A stretch of DNA of 64,000 bases from Taudactylus pleione (taxonomy: Eukaryota; Chordata; Amphibia; Anura; Myobatrachidae). The stretch's first letter is position 1; each line of letters starts with the position of its first letter. This document shows, piece by piece, positions 1 through 10,306 of this stretch. Where the stretch lies: assembly GCA_031769625.1 (NCBI GenBank), contig JAUIMM010000088.1:5223501-5287500 (forward strand), in the 5' to 3' direction. The notes under the pieces are model-generated. The model did not search any database and was not told the DNA's origin. It worked only from the letters and a program-made list of their open reading frames with translations. The position numbers and the translations under genes were made by a program.

Positions 1-211
1 TCCAGTCAGCAGCCCTGAGAGAGAATTTTAATCTTATTTCTGCTTGAACCTAAATAGACAAGGGATTGCCGAATTGCCCAAAGTCTGTTTGATTTAAGCC
101 CATTGGAAATGATAATAATAAATCCAAAACCTTTTTGCATATGATCTATACTGTGGCTTTCTTGTTGTTTTCTCCTAGCTTGTATGCCTCCATTACATTA
201 TATATTACAAC
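1..211. other. No feature recognised
   Basis: AT-rich sequence with no coding signature and no repeat structure that I can see. It runs up to the TAGAGATGTG end of the following hAT-like element. Confidence 0.5.
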
Positions 212-771
212 TAGAGATGTGTGCTGGCCCCCATGTTTCGATTTTGGTTCTAATTCATCATCATGTTTTAGTTATGGTTTTGGCAAAACCACCCTCAAGT
301 GTTGTAGTTCGGATTCGGTTTTGGAGTCTTTAAAAATCAATAAAAGATCGAAAGTAAAAACCCAGCTAAAATCATGCAATCTGGACCAGTTTACATGCAA
401 TCCAAAACCTAAAATTGTTTTTTAAATCCAAGTTCTGTACTGACAACAGTCCGAAGCTGAAGTGGGACTCGATTAAAAAAAATTCCGAAGTGGGACTCGA
501 TTCGACTCGGAAACTCAAATTGACTCCGGAGTGGGACTCGATTCAACTCGGAACGTCAGATTGATTCCGGAGTGGGATTTCGAGTCGACTCGGAACCTCA
601 AATTAATTCCGGAGTGCAAGTCGATTCGACTCGGAAACTCAAATTTATCCCGGAGTGGGACTTGAATCGACTCGGAACCTCAAATTGATTCCGGAGTGGG
701 ACTCGATTCGACTCGGAACCCCTAAGTTCGGGTGTGTTTGTATTTCGAGACAACCGAACCACACCTCTCTA
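212..771. mobile_element. Non-autonomous hAT element with internal minisatellite
   Basis: It begins TAGAGATGTGTGC and ends ...CCACACCTCTCTA, the inverted-terminal pattern (TAGRGRTG-GC) seen at the ends of the large hAT elements in this window. The left inner sequence (GTTTTGGCAAAACCACC-like, then AGCTAAAATCA) resembles the left end of the autonomous copy at 2807. Flanking 8-mers (attacaac / tttgcaat) match at 5 of 8 positions, so the target duplication is decayed. The right half is a 41-bp tandem repeat. It has no coding capacity. Confidence 0.7.
460..720. repeat. 41-bp minisatellite (about 6 units)
   Basis: The motif CCGGAGTGGGACTCGATTCG starts near 485, 526, 567, 609, 650 and 691, giving a 41-42 bp period with point differences between units. 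The CpG-rich CTCGATTCGACTCGG core resembles the CTGACTCGGATCGG core at the right end of the autonomous hAT near 8950. The array may therefore be an expansion of that family's subterminal sequence. Confidence 0.8.
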
Positions 772-825
772 TTTGCAATATATTCAACATTGTGGCCTTG
801 ATCCAATTTATGCCACACATGCGTA

Positions 826-2430
826 AACTACCGTTAAAAAGTTTGGGGTCACTTAAAAATGTCCTTATTTTTGAAAGAAAAGCACTGTTTTTTCAATGAT
901 GATAACATTAAATTAATCAGAAATACATTCTATACATTGTTAATGTGGCAAATGACTATACTAGCTGCAAACGACCGGTTTTTAAAGGAATATCTACATA
1001 GGTGTATAGAGGCCCATTTCCAGCAACCATCACTCCAGTGTTCTAATGGTACATTGTGTTTGCTAAGCGCGTTAGAAGACTAATGGATGATTAGAAAATC
1101 CTTGAAAACCCTTGTGCAATTATGTTAGCACAGCTGAAAATGGGTTTGCTCTTTAGAGAAGCTATAAAACTGGCCTTCCTTTGAGCAAGTTGAGTATCTG
1201 GAGCATCACATTTTTGGGTTTGATTATACTCTCCAAATTGCCAGAAAAAGAGAACTTTCATGTGAAACTCGACAGTATATTCTTGTTCTTAGAAATTAAG
1301 GCTATTCCATGCGAGAACTTGCCAAGAAACTGAACATTTCCTACAACGGTGTGCACTACTCCCTTCAGAGAACAGCACAAACAGGCTCTAACCAGAGTAA
1401 AAAGAGGCCCTGATGCACAACTGTGCAAGAAGACAAGAACATTAGAGTCTCTAGTTTGAGAAATAGATGCCTCACAAGTCCTCAACAGGCAGCTTCATTA
1501 AATGGTACCCGCAAAACACCAGTGTCAACGTCTACTGTGAAGAGACGACTCTGGGATGCTGGCCTTCTAGGCAGTGGCCAAGAAAAAGCCATATCTGAGA
1601 CTGGCCAATAAAAGGAAAAGATTAATATGGGCAAAAGAACACAGACATTGGACAGAGGAAGATTGGAAAAAAGTGTTATGGACAGACGAATCGAAGTTTG
1701 AGGTGTTTGGATCACAAAGAAGAACATTTGTGAGACGCAGAACAAGTGAAAAGATGCTGGGAGAGTGCCTGACGCCATCAGTCAAGCATGGTGTAGGTAA
1801 TGTGATGTTCTGGGGCTGCTTTGGTGCTGGTAAAGTGGGAAATTTATACAAGATAAAAGGGATTTTCAATAAGGAAGGCTATCACTCCATTTTGCAATGC
1901 CATGCCATACCCTGTGGACAGCGCTTGATTGGAGCCAATTTCCTCCTCCAACAGGACAATGACCCAAAGCACAACTCCAAATTATGCAAGAACTATTTAG
2001 GGAAGAAGCAGGCAGCTGGTATTCTGTCCGTAATGGAGAGGCCAGCGCAGTCACCAGATCTCAACCCCATTGAGCTGTTGTGGGAGCAGCTTGACCGTAT
2101 GGTACGCAAGAAGTGCCCATCAAGCCAATCCAACTTGTGGGAGGTGCTTCAGGAAGCGTGGGGTGAAATTTCTTCAGATTACCTCAACAAATTAACAGCT
2201 AGAATGCCAAAGGTCTGCAATGCTGTAATTGCTGCAAAAGGAGCATTCTTTGCCGAAGGCAAAGTTTGAAGGACAAAATTATTATTTAAAATAAAAATCA
2301 TTATTTCTAACCTTGCCAATGTCTTGACTATATGTTCTATTCATTTTACAAACTCATTTGATAAATAAAAGTCAGTTTTCATGTACAACATGAAATTGTC
2401 TGGGTGACCCCAAACTTTTGAACGGTAGTG
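826..2430 (+). mobile_element. Tc1/mariner element, full length
   Basis: Inverted ends of about 28 bp (AACTACCGTT..AAGTTTGGGGTCAC at the left, GTGACCCCAAACTTTTGAACGG at the right) are each flanked by a TA dinucleotide at 824-825 and 2431-2432. A length near 1.6 kb and one transposase reading region are normal for vertebrate Tc1 elements. The coding region is broken, so this copy is a fossil. Confidence 0.93.
1238..2269 (+). pseudogene. Tc1-like transposase, disrupted
   Basis: This region encodes a DDE transposase of the Tc1/mariner superfamily, a nuclear cut-and-paste recombinase that inserts at TA. The N-terminal half matches the paired-like helix-turn-helix DNA-binding region (ELS.ETRQ, REL.KKLNISYN, the TVKRRL segment). 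The expected start codon is TTG (1238-1240), and in-frame stops occur near 1298 (TAA) and 1410 (TGA). A frameshift near 1575-1600 moves the reading frame into an open 231-codon segment from 1574. That segment keeps the whole catalytic core: WTDESKF (first Asp), QQDNDPKH (second Asp) and SPDLNPIELLWE (Glu), the D,D34E arrangement of Tc1. The damage lies N-terminal to the catalytic domain. The family call is confident. The exact family name is not determined. Confidence 0.9.
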
Positions 2431-2432
2431 TA

Positions 2433-2769
2433 CATTTACAATTATGTTTCCATATATACCACTTATAAATACAGATACAGGGGCTTGAATATAGTAGGTA
2501 GAATTCTCCTTCTATATGAATAATAATAAAACATTTTGCTGAAATATACACGATATGCATATTCTAAGGGAGGCGAACAGTGAATGGGAAATACAACAGA
2601 GGCCCCAAAATGTTTGGCAACACCTTTATGAAAAGTGGTCGCAGCCCCTTGTCATGCACGTCCTACAAGCCCTACTGAGACCTGCACTTGTTCTGATCCC
2701 CCAATAAATGTTGGGAAGTGTGCGCAATAATACACCAGAGTCCAGGGGGTTTATTTATATATGGGAAAG

Positions 2770-2772
<3 letters not shown>
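2433..2772. other. Unassigned sequence before an AT microsatellite
   Basis: No ORF with recognisable similarity. A segment around 2580-2770 looks like part of an interspersed repeat, because it leads into an AT microsatellite in the same way as the sequence near 24380-24420. I cannot name it. Confidence 0.35.

Positions 2773-2806
<34 letters not shown>
2773..2806. repeat. (AT)n microsatellite, left part
   Basis: Uninterrupted AT dinucleotides directly abut the left end of the hAT element. The array continues at 9028-9071, so the hAT inserted into one AT microsatellite and its 8-bp target duplication is atatatat. Confidence 0.9.
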
Positions 2807-2809
<3 letters not shown>

Positions 2810-3440
2810 GGGTGTGCACCGGCCACTTTTCGTGTTTTGTGTTTTGGTTTTGGATCTGGATCTTTCTTCGTGTTTTGGATCTGGATTGGTTTTGCCAAAA
2901 CCACCCTTCCGTGTTTTGGGTTCTGGGTTTTGTGTTTTGGATCTGTATTTTTTTTTTAAAAGCATAAAAACAGCTAAAATCACAGAATTTGTTGGTTTCT
3001 CTGCTCCTATACTATTATTAACCTCAATAACCTTAATTTCCACTCATTTCCAGTCTATTCTGAACACCTCACACCTCACAATAGTTTTTTCATGTCCAAA
3101 AGGTTGCACCGAGGTAGCTGGATGACTATGCTAAGCGACACGAGTGGGCGGCACAAACACGTGACCCATCTAGGAGTGACACTGCAGTGGCAGACAGGAT
3201 GGCAGTTAGAAAAACTAGGCCCCAAACTGTACATAATGCAAAGAAAAAAAAGAAGTGCAAGATGGAATTGTCCTTGGGCCCTCCCACCCACCCTTATGTT
3301 GTATAAACAGGACATGCACACTTTAACAAATCAATCATTTCAGCGCCAGGGTCTGTCACACAACTGTGGCTGAAATGATTGGTTCGTTTGGGCCCCCACA
3401 AAACAAGCTGGCAATTAATGTGTCCCTGCACAAACTGGCT

Positions 3441-6400
3441 CTACGGAGGCAAGATGTCATCCTCATCCTCCTCATCCACCGATTCCTCACCCTCTTCAGT
3501 GTGTACATCCTCATCCTCACAAAGTATTAACTCGTCCCCACTTGAATCCACCACCACAGGTCCCTCTGTACCTTCTGGAGGCTGGTCTGCCTGGAAGAGC
3601 TGATAATTCATTTTGATGAACATCATCTTCTCCACATTCTGTGGAAGCAACCTCCTACGCCTTTCGCTGACAAGGTTCCCGGCTGCACTAAACACTCTTT
3701 CGGAGTACACACTGGAGGGGGGGCAACTCAGGTAAAATAGAGCCAGCTTGTACAGGGGCCTCCAAATTGCCTCTTTTTCCTGCCAGTACAGGTATGGACT
3801 GTCTGACATGCCTACTTGGATGCTGTCACCGATGTAATCCTCCACCATTCTGTCAATGGTGACAGTATCATATGCAGTGACAGTAGACATGTCAGAAATT
3901 GTTGCCAGGTCCTTCAGTCCGGACCAGATGTCCAAACTTGGTCCTGCCTGCCCTGCATCACCGCCAGCGGGTTGCTTAGGATACCTAAGTTTTTTCCTGG
4001 CAGCCCCAGTTGCGGGAGAAAATGAAGAAGGAGCCATTGACGTGTCACGTTCCGCTTCAGCTGACAGTGTGTTCACCAGCAGGTCTTTGCACCTCTGCAG
4101 GCTTGTGTCGGCCGGAAAGAGAGACACCACATAGGCTTTAAACCTAGGATCAAGCACGGTGGCCAAAATGTAGTGGTCTGATTTCAACAGATTGACCACC
4201 CTGGAATCCTGGCAAAGCGAATGAAGGGCTTCATCCACAAGTCCCACATGCCGAGCGGAATCGCTCCGTCTTAGCTCCTCCTTCACTTTCTCCAGCTGCT
4301 TCTGCAAAAGCCTGATGAGGGGAATGACCTGACTCAAGCTGGCTGTGTCTGAACTGACTTCACGTGTGGCAAGTTCGAAGGGCTGGAGAACCTTGCACAA
4401 CACGGAAATCATTCTCCACTGCGCTTGAGTCAGGTGCATACCCCCTCCTTTGCCTATGTCATAGGTGGATGTATAGGCTTGTATGGCCTTTTGCTGCTCC
4501 TCCATCCTCTGAAGCATATAGAGGGTTGAGTTCCACCGCGTCACAACCTCTTGCTTCAGGTGATGGCGGGGCAGGTTCAAGAGTGTTTGCTGGCGCTCCA
4601 GTCTTCGGCACGCAGTCGCTGAATGGCGAAAGTGGCCAGAAATTTTTCGGGCCACCCAAAGCGTCTCCTGCACGCCCCTGTCGCTTTTCAGAAAATTCTG
4701 CACCACCAAGTTTATTGTGTGAGCAAAACATGGGACGTGCTGGAATTTGCCCAGATGTAATGCCCGCACAATATTGGTGGCGTTGTCAGATATCACAAAT
4801 CCCCAGGAGAGTCTAAGTGGGGTAAGCCACTGGGCGATGATTTCCCTCAGTTTCTCTAAGAGGTTGTCGGCGGTGTGCCTCTTACTGAAACCGGTGATAC
4901 ACAGCGTAGCCTGCCTTGTAACGAGCTGGCATTTCTGAGATGCTGCTACTGGTGACGCTGCTGCTGTTGCTGCGTAAGGTGATACATCTACCCAGTGGGC
5001 TGTCACAGTCATATAGTCCTTAGTCTGCCCTGTTCCACTTGTCCACATGTCCGTGGTTAAGTGGACATTGTGTACAACGGCATTTTTCAGGACACTGAGG
5101 ACACTTTTTCTGACGTTTCTGTACAGTCTCGGTATCGCCTGCCTAGTGAAGTGGAATCTAGACGGGATTTGGAACCGGGGACACACTACCTCCATCAATT
5201 GTCTAAATCCCACTGCACTAATGGCGGATACCGGACGCACGTCTAACACCAACATAGCAGTCAAGGCCTCAGTTATACGTTTTGCTTCAGGATGACTGCT
5301 GTCGTACTTCATCCTCCTCGCTAAGGACTGTTGGAGGGTCAATTGTTTAGTAAAAGTAGTGGTGTTCCTACTTCCTCTCTGGGATGATGAACGACTCCCA
5401 GCAGCAGCAACAGCAGCAGCGGCAGCAGTAGGCGTAGCAATGCAGGATCCTCCGGAGGAATCCCGGATAGGAGAGTCAGTCATGCCAGTGACATGGCCTG
5501 CAGGACTACTTCCGATCCTGACTAAGGAGGAAATTGACGAGGAGGGAGTTGACGGTGTGGTTTGCAGGCGCTTGGATACAACAGGACAACGGGATTTAGG
5601 TGTCCCTGGACTGCTTACGGTCTTAGCCAAAGTTTCTGAACTTGACAGTAACTTTTTATGAACGCGCTGCAGGTGCCGTATAAGGGAGGATGTTCCTAGG
5701 TGGTTGACGTCCCTACCCCTACTTATTTCACCTTTACATATGGTACATATGGCAAGACAGTTGTTGTCCGGATTTGGATAGAAATACTGCCAGACCAAAG
5801 AGGTGGAATGTTTGGTCTTCTGCCCAGGCATGACCGTGATGGGCTTTTTCATCCCACGGACAACAACTGTCTCCCCCGGAGCCTGATTTAAACAAACCAC
5901 ATCACCATCAGAATCCTCCTCGCCAACATCCTCCTCAGCGCCAGCTACACCAGTATCCTCATCCTGTTGTACTTCAACAGTGACATCTTCAATTTGCATA
6001 TCAGCAAGTGGACTGTGGGTGCTCCTTTCAGCACTTGCAGGGGGCGTGCAAATGGTGGAAAGAGCCACCTCTTCCCGTCCAGTGCTGGGAAGGTCAGGCA
6101 TCGCAACCACCACCACACTTGGACTCTCCTTGGGGATTTGTGATATCTTCTTAGAAAGCACAGTTCTTCGCTGTGCTTTTGCCAGCTTAACTCTTTTGAT
6201 TTTTTTAGTGGGAGGAGGGCTTCCATCGTCATGTGAAGCTGAACCACTAGTCATGAACATACTAGGGATCGACCTTAGCCGTTCCTTGCCACTCCGTGTC
6301 GTAAATGGCATATTGGCAAGTTTACGTTTCTCTTCAGCTGATTTAAATGTCTTTTTCAAGGTCATTTTCCTGAACTTTGCCATTTGGGATTGTATGTGCC

Positions 6401-6554
6401 CTCTACTATGACATTGGGCATCGGCCTTGGCAGACGACGTTGATGGCATGTTATCGTCTATGTCATGACTAGTGGCAGCAGCTTCAGCACTAGGAGGAAG
6501 TGGTTCTTGATCTTTCTCTATTTTATTTTTATCGGAGAAAGTTTGGTCCTCCAT
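3441..6554 (-). CDS. hAT transposase with BED zinc finger (ZBED-like)
   Basis: This 1037-residue open reading frame encodes a hAT-superfamily transposase expected to excise and insert the surrounding element in the nucleus. Residues 1-240 are low-complexity, basic then acidic. A BED-type zinc finger lies at about 255-299 (W255, C270, C273, H294, H299). The RNase H-like catalytic domain has D502 (in TTDMWTSG), D590 (in VISDNATN) and the CFAH motif (C609, H612). The C-terminal dimerisation region at about 920-985 contains the conserved Glu (E952, in SERVFSAAG), followed by an acidic tail. The Asp-Asp-Glu triad and the finger are all present, with no stop or frameshift. The start chosen is the first Met of the frame, just downstream (in the minus sense) of the 160-bp array, which would occupy the promoter or 5' UTR. 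An intron or a later start cannot be excluded. Domesticated ZBED genes are relatives, but the flanking ends show that this one is still inside a transposon. Confidence 0.92.
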   Translation of the reverse strand: MEDQTFSDKNKIEKDQEPLPPSAEAAATSHDIDDNMPSTSSAKADAQCHSRGHIQSQMAKFRKMTLKKTFKSAEEKRKLANMPFTTRSGKERLRSIPSMFMTSGSASHDDGSPPPTKKIKRVKLAKAQRRTVLSKKISQIPKESPSVVVVAMPDLPSTGREEVALSTICTPPASAERSTHSPLADMQIEDVTVEVQQDEDTGVAGAEEDVGEEDSDGDVVCLNQAPGETVVVRGMKKPITVMPGQKTKHSTSLVWQYFYPNPDNNCLAICTICKGEISRGRDVNHLGTSSLIRHLQRVHKKLLSSSETLAKTVSSPGTPKSRCPVVSKRLQTTPSTPSSSISSLVRIGSSPAGHVTGMTDSPIRDSSGGSCIATPTAAAAAVAAAGSRSSSQRGSRNTTTFTKQLTLQQSLARRMKYDSSHPEAKRITEALTAMLVLDVRPVSAISAVGFRQLMEVVCPRFQIPSRFHFTRQAIPRLYRNVRKSVLSVLKNAVVHNVHLTTDMWTSGTGQTKDYMTVTAHWVDVSPYAATAAASPVAASQKCQLVTRQATLCITGFSKRHTADNLLEKLREIIAQWLTPLRLSWGFVISDNATNIVRALHLGKFQHVPCFAHTINLVVQNFLKSDRGVQETLWVARKISGHFRHSATACRRLERQQTLLNLPRHHLKQEVVTRWNSTLYMLQRMEEQQKAIQAYTSTYDIGKGGGMHLTQAQWRMISVLCKVLQPFELATREVSSDTASLSQVIPLIRLLQKQLEKVKEELRRSDSARHVGLVDEALHSLCQDSRVVNLLKSDHYILATVLDPRFKAYVVSLFPADTSLQRCKDLLVNTLSAEAERDTSMAPSSFSPATGAARKKLRYPKQPAGGDAGQAGPSLDIWSGLKDLATISDMSTVTAYDTVTIDRMVEDYIGDSIQVGMSDSPYLYWQEKEAIWRPLYKLALFYLSCPPSSVYSERVFSAAGNLVSERRRRLLPQNVEKMMFIKMNYQLFQADQPPEGTEGPVVVDSSGDELILCEDEDVHTEEGEESVDEEDEDDILPP

Positions 6555-6581
6555 TTATGTTATATCGATTTGATATATACG

Positions 6582-8519
6582 TGCGGCTAAACACAGAAAA
6601 TATATATTTTTTTGGTTTGGACTGGAGTGTACTTTGGGGGTTACAGCACCCTTTAACGGTCAAGCCAGCCGGCCCTTATGACACAGGCGCACTCTTGGCA
6701 CTACTTTGTTGATGCACGTGCGGCTACTGCGCACACAATTCACAAACACAGAAAATAATTTTTTTTTTGGTTTGGACTGGAGTGTACTCTCGGGGGTTAC
6801 AGCACCCTTAACGGTCAAGCCAGCCGGCCCTTTACTTATGACACAGGCGCACGCTTGGCACTACTTTGTTGATGCACGTGCGGCTACTGCGCACACAATT
6901 CACAAACACAGAAAATAATTTTTTTTTTGGTTTGGACTGGAGTGTACTCTCGGGGGTTACAGCACCCTTAACGGTCAAGCCAGCCGGCCCTTTACTTATG
7001 ACACAGGCGCACGCTTGGCACTACTTTGTTGATGCACGTGCGGCTACTGCGCACACAATTCACAAACACAGAAAATAATTTTTTTTTTGGTTTGGACTGG
7101 AGTGTACTTTCGGGGGTTACAGCACCCTTAACGGTCAAGCCAGCCGGCCCTTTACTTATGACACAGGCGCACGCTTGGCACTACTTTGTTGATGCACGTG
7201 CGGCTACTGCGCACACAATTCACAAACACAGAAAATAATTTTTTTTTTGGTTTGGACTGGAGTGTACTTTCGGGGGTTACAGCACCCTTAACGGTCAAGC
7301 CAGCCGGCCCTTTACTTATGACACAGGCGCACGCTTGGCACTACTTTGTTGATGCACGTGCGGCTACTGCGCACACAATTCACAAACACAGAAAATAATT
7401 TTTTTTTGGTTTGGACTGGAGTGTACTTTCGGGGGTTACAGCACCCTTTAACGGTCAAGCCAGCCGGCCCTTTACTTATGACACAGGCGCACGCTTGGCA
7501 CTACTTTGTTGATGCACGTGCGGCTACTGCGCACACAATTCACAAACACAGAAAATAATTTTTTTTTTGGTTTGGACTGGAGTGTACTTTGGGGGTTACA
7601 GCACCCTTTAACGGTCAAGCCAGCCGGCCCTTTACTTATGACACAGGCGCACGCTTGGCACTACTTTGTTGATGCACGTGCGGCTACTGCGCACACAATT
7701 CACAAACACAGAAAATAATTTTTTTTTGGTTTGGACTGGAGTGTACTTTCGGGGGTTACAGCACCCTTTAACGGTCAAGCCAGCCGGCCCTTTACTTATG
7801 ACACAGGCGCACGCTTGGCACTACTTTGTTGATGCACGTGCGGCTACTGCGCACACAATTCACAAACACAGAAAATAATTTTTTTTTTGGTTTGGACTGG
7901 AGTGTACTTTGGGGGTTACAGCACCCTTTAACGGTCAAGCCAGCCGGCCCTTTACTTATGACACAGGCGCACGCTTGGCACTACTTTGTTGATGCACGTG
8001 CGGCTACTGCGCACACAATTCACAAACACAGAAAATAATTTTTTTTTTGGTTTGGACTGGAGTGTACTTTCGGGGGTTACAGCACCCTTGACGGTCAAGC
8101 CAGCCGGCCCTTTACTTATGACACAGGTGCACGCTTGGCACTACTTTGTTGATGCACGTGCGGCTACTGCGCACACAATTCACAAACACAGAAAATAATT
8201 TTTTTTTTGGTTTGGACTGGAGTGTACTTTCGGGGGTTACAGCACCCTTAACGGTCAAGCCAGCCGGCCCTTTACTTATGACACAGGCGCACGCTTGGCA
8301 CTACTTTGTTGATGCACGTGCGGCTACTGCGCACACAATTCACAAACACAGAAAATAATTTTTTTTTGGTTTGGACTGGAGTGTACTTTCGGGGGTTACA
8401 GCACCCTTTAACGGTCAAGCCAGCCGGCCCTTTACTTGTGACACAGGCGCACGCTTGGCACTACTTTGTTGATGCACGTGCGGCTACTGCGCACACAATT
8501 CACAAACACAGAAAATATA
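6582..8519. repeat. 160-bp tandem repeat array in the hAT 5' region
   Basis: About twelve head-to-tail units of 160 bp, each containing GATGCACGTGCGGCTACTGC, a poly-T tract, GGTTTGGACTGGAGTGTACT and GGTCAAGCCAGCCGGCCC. Unit starts at 6706, 6866, 7026 and so on to 8306 are exactly 160 bp apart. Units differ by only a few bases. Between 7346 and 7985 two variants alternate (TTTCGGGGG with a shorter T-run, and TTTGGGGG with a longer one), a 320-bp higher-order repeat. The homologous array in the second hAT copy is much more diverged, so this one was homogenised or expanded recently. Short ORFs in every unit are a by-product of repetition. Confidence 0.95.
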
Positions 8520-9027
8520 TTATTTTTTTAGCACTTGGGGGGAGCACCCCTGATGGACAGAGCACCCCCTGGACAACACTACAGCACTCCTTTAGGACTG
8601 GGACACTGCACAGGACTTTGGAGTGGACACAGCCCCTATGGAGAACTGACTGCACAACACAGTCCAGCCAGCCCCTATGGACTTTGAAGTAGTGGACACA
8701 GCCCCTATTAACAACAGCAGCACAGCACAACACAGCCAGCCCCTATGGACATTGAAGTAGTGGACAACAGCAGCACTACACTACACTACACAGCCCTAAC
8801 TCCCACCCTCCCTCTTCACTGTCCACAGCCGAGTGAGAAAATGGCGCCGACGCGGGTACCTTATATAGGATCCAAAACCCGCGAGACTCGGAAGGCGGGA
8901 TGATGACGTTTTGCCTCGATTTCAGATCCGAGTCAGGCGGGAAAAGTCGAGCCTGACTCGGATCGGACTCGGATCGGGGGGGCTCGGGGTGGTTCGGATT
9001 TCAGAAATCCGAACCCGCTCACCCCTA

Positions 9028-9071
<44 letters not shown>
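9028..9071. repeat. (AT)n microsatellite, right part
   Basis: Continuation of the AT array split by the hAT element at 2807-9027. Confidence 0.9.
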
Positions 9072-9074
<3 letters not shown>

Positions 9075-9168
9075 ACCAAGTTCCGGCACTCATGAGGACA
9101 ATGCATAGTTACTGGTCCGGGTGCCTTCCACAGTGTGTCACAAAGTCCAGAAACACACTAACACATAC

Positions 9169-9239
9169 AAAATCCAATGGCGGCACTCCGTGGAAGTGCA
9201 GTCGTTTGAGTGATTTTTTCCACGGAGTGCCGCCATTGG

Positions 9240-9276
<37 letters not shown>
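9169..9276. repeat. 27-bp perfect inverted repeat next to a TA microsatellite
   Basis: Arms at 9169-9195 and 9218-9244 (AATCCAATGGCGGCACTCCG and its complement, extended) pair perfectly over 27 bp with a 22-nt spacer. A TA microsatellite follows immediately (9245-9276). This is probably the end of an interspersed repeat that terminates in TA repeats. No coding content. Confidence 0.8.
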
Positions 9277-9278
<2 letters not shown>

Positions 9279-9848
9279 TTATTTGTGTTGTTCTTTTCTA
9301 TATTCTTTTTTTTAAACCTTTTGATAATAGATGTATTTACTGATCATATCATGCAAACATTATTTTTTTTTACTTTAAGGCCAATGTTCCCTGTGCTCTG
9401 GAATCATGAGGATTTTTAAATAGAAAATAATTAATTTCCGCACAGAAATGATAAAATAACATCACTGATTGGCACTAATGAGGCATCTGCAATGTTATTA
9501 TATAGTCCTCTAATCAGTTTTATACACATTTGATACAAAATAGCTTCACTGTTATTTAGATAAATTCTGATAATGACTGGAAAGGTGTATTATGGACAAT
9601 GGGCAATTTTATACAGTAATTCAAAACAATTAACTACAATGTTTTAACAGTCAATGCTGACAGTTTAATATTTTTAAAATGGATGATTCTTTCCTTCCCT
9701 TCAGAAACATGGGGATAGTTAATTTATTAGATCTGGTGTAAATGGCAACAAACACAGCAACACTCCATATATTAGACAGTTTTTTTTTTAGACACTTGAG
9801 TTTGCGTATAGAAATCAGTTTACAGCCATGACATTACAAGTGTATGGG
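9277..9848. other. No feature recognised
   Basis: AT-rich non-coding sequence with short poly-T runs (9361-9370, 9781-9790). No ORF or repeat family that I can name. Confidence 0.5.
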
Positions 9849-10017
9849 GTAAATTTACTAAGATGGGAGTTCTATTAAGAAGTGATGTTGCCCATAGCAA
9901 CCAATCAGATTCCAGGTATTATCTTCTAGAAGGTGCTAGATAAATGAGAAGTAGAATTTGATTGGTTGCTATGGGCAACATCACTTCTTAATAGAGATGA
10001 GCGGTTCGGGTTCTGTT

Positions 10018-10270
10018 GGAATTTCGGCTCTGTTTGAGCCGAAATCTCTCTGGGGCTTGCGGCAACGAGACCCTACCACAAGGGTCTCGTCACAAGCCCG
10101 ATGGTCGCGATGGTCTTGACCATCGCAACCATCTTCCTGGCCGCTCGCTATAGCTGTGGGTGGTCACCCACAGCTATGCGAGCAGCCAGGAGGCTGCCCT
10201 AAAAAAAAAATAGCCCGGCCCTGATTCAGAGCGAGCGCTCTGTCAGAGCATCCGGCTCTGAATCAGGGCC
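10018..10270 (-). mobile_element. Serial-hairpin MITE, truncated inverted copy (A1)
   Basis: Consecutive hairpins read AATTTCGGCTC..GAGCCGAAAT, then a GGGCTTGCGG-type stem, GATGGTCGCGATGGTC..GACCATCGCAACCATC, GCTATAGCTGTGGGTG..CACCCACAGCTATGCG, GCAGCC..GGCTGC, and a terminal stem GGCCCTGATTCAGAGC..GCTCTGAATCAGGGCC. This is the order of copy D (50418-50967), but the part before the first of these is missing. It faces copy A2 (10307-10728), so the pair forms a large imperfect palindrome. Confidence 0.8.
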
Positions 10271-10306
10271 ACTGTGCGGTGTAATGTGAATAAGATTGTG
10301 CACTGT

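Larger units (their letters stand above)
2807..9027 (-). mobile_element. Autonomous-looking hAT transposon, 6.2 kb
   Basis: The left end is TAGGGGTGTGCACCGG. The right end reads CCGAACCCGCTCACCCCTA, whose complement begins TAGGGGTGAGCGGG. Flanking 8-mers are atatatat on both sides, the 8-bp duplication expected of hAT, although the target is an AT microsatellite and so less decisive alone. The same family has unambiguous duplications at 11545-16423, 9992-11185 and 33069-33427. It contains, on the minus strand, an uninterrupted 1037-codon transposase, preceded (at higher coordinates) by about twelve 160-bp tandem repeats and a subterminal region of CAGCCCCTATGGAC-type repeats (about 8570-8800). 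It is the only copy here with an open transposase and may have been active recently. Confidence 0.92.

Noticed and set aside
135..425. 96-codon ORF near the window start
   Set aside because: Runs across the left boundary and interior of a non-autonomous hAT element; no similarity.
3441..6554. A domesticated host ZBED gene
   Set aside because: The ORF lies within paired inverted termini and an 8-bp duplication, and a second copy of the same element lies nearby, so it is a transposon gene.
6706..8518. Eleven identical 70-codon ORFs at 160-bp spacing
   Set aside because: They overlap unit boundaries of the tandem array and vary by frameshift between units, so they are not a gene family.
6582..8519. 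CRISPR-like array
   Set aside because: Units are contiguous with no unique spacers, and the context is eukaryotic transposon DNA.
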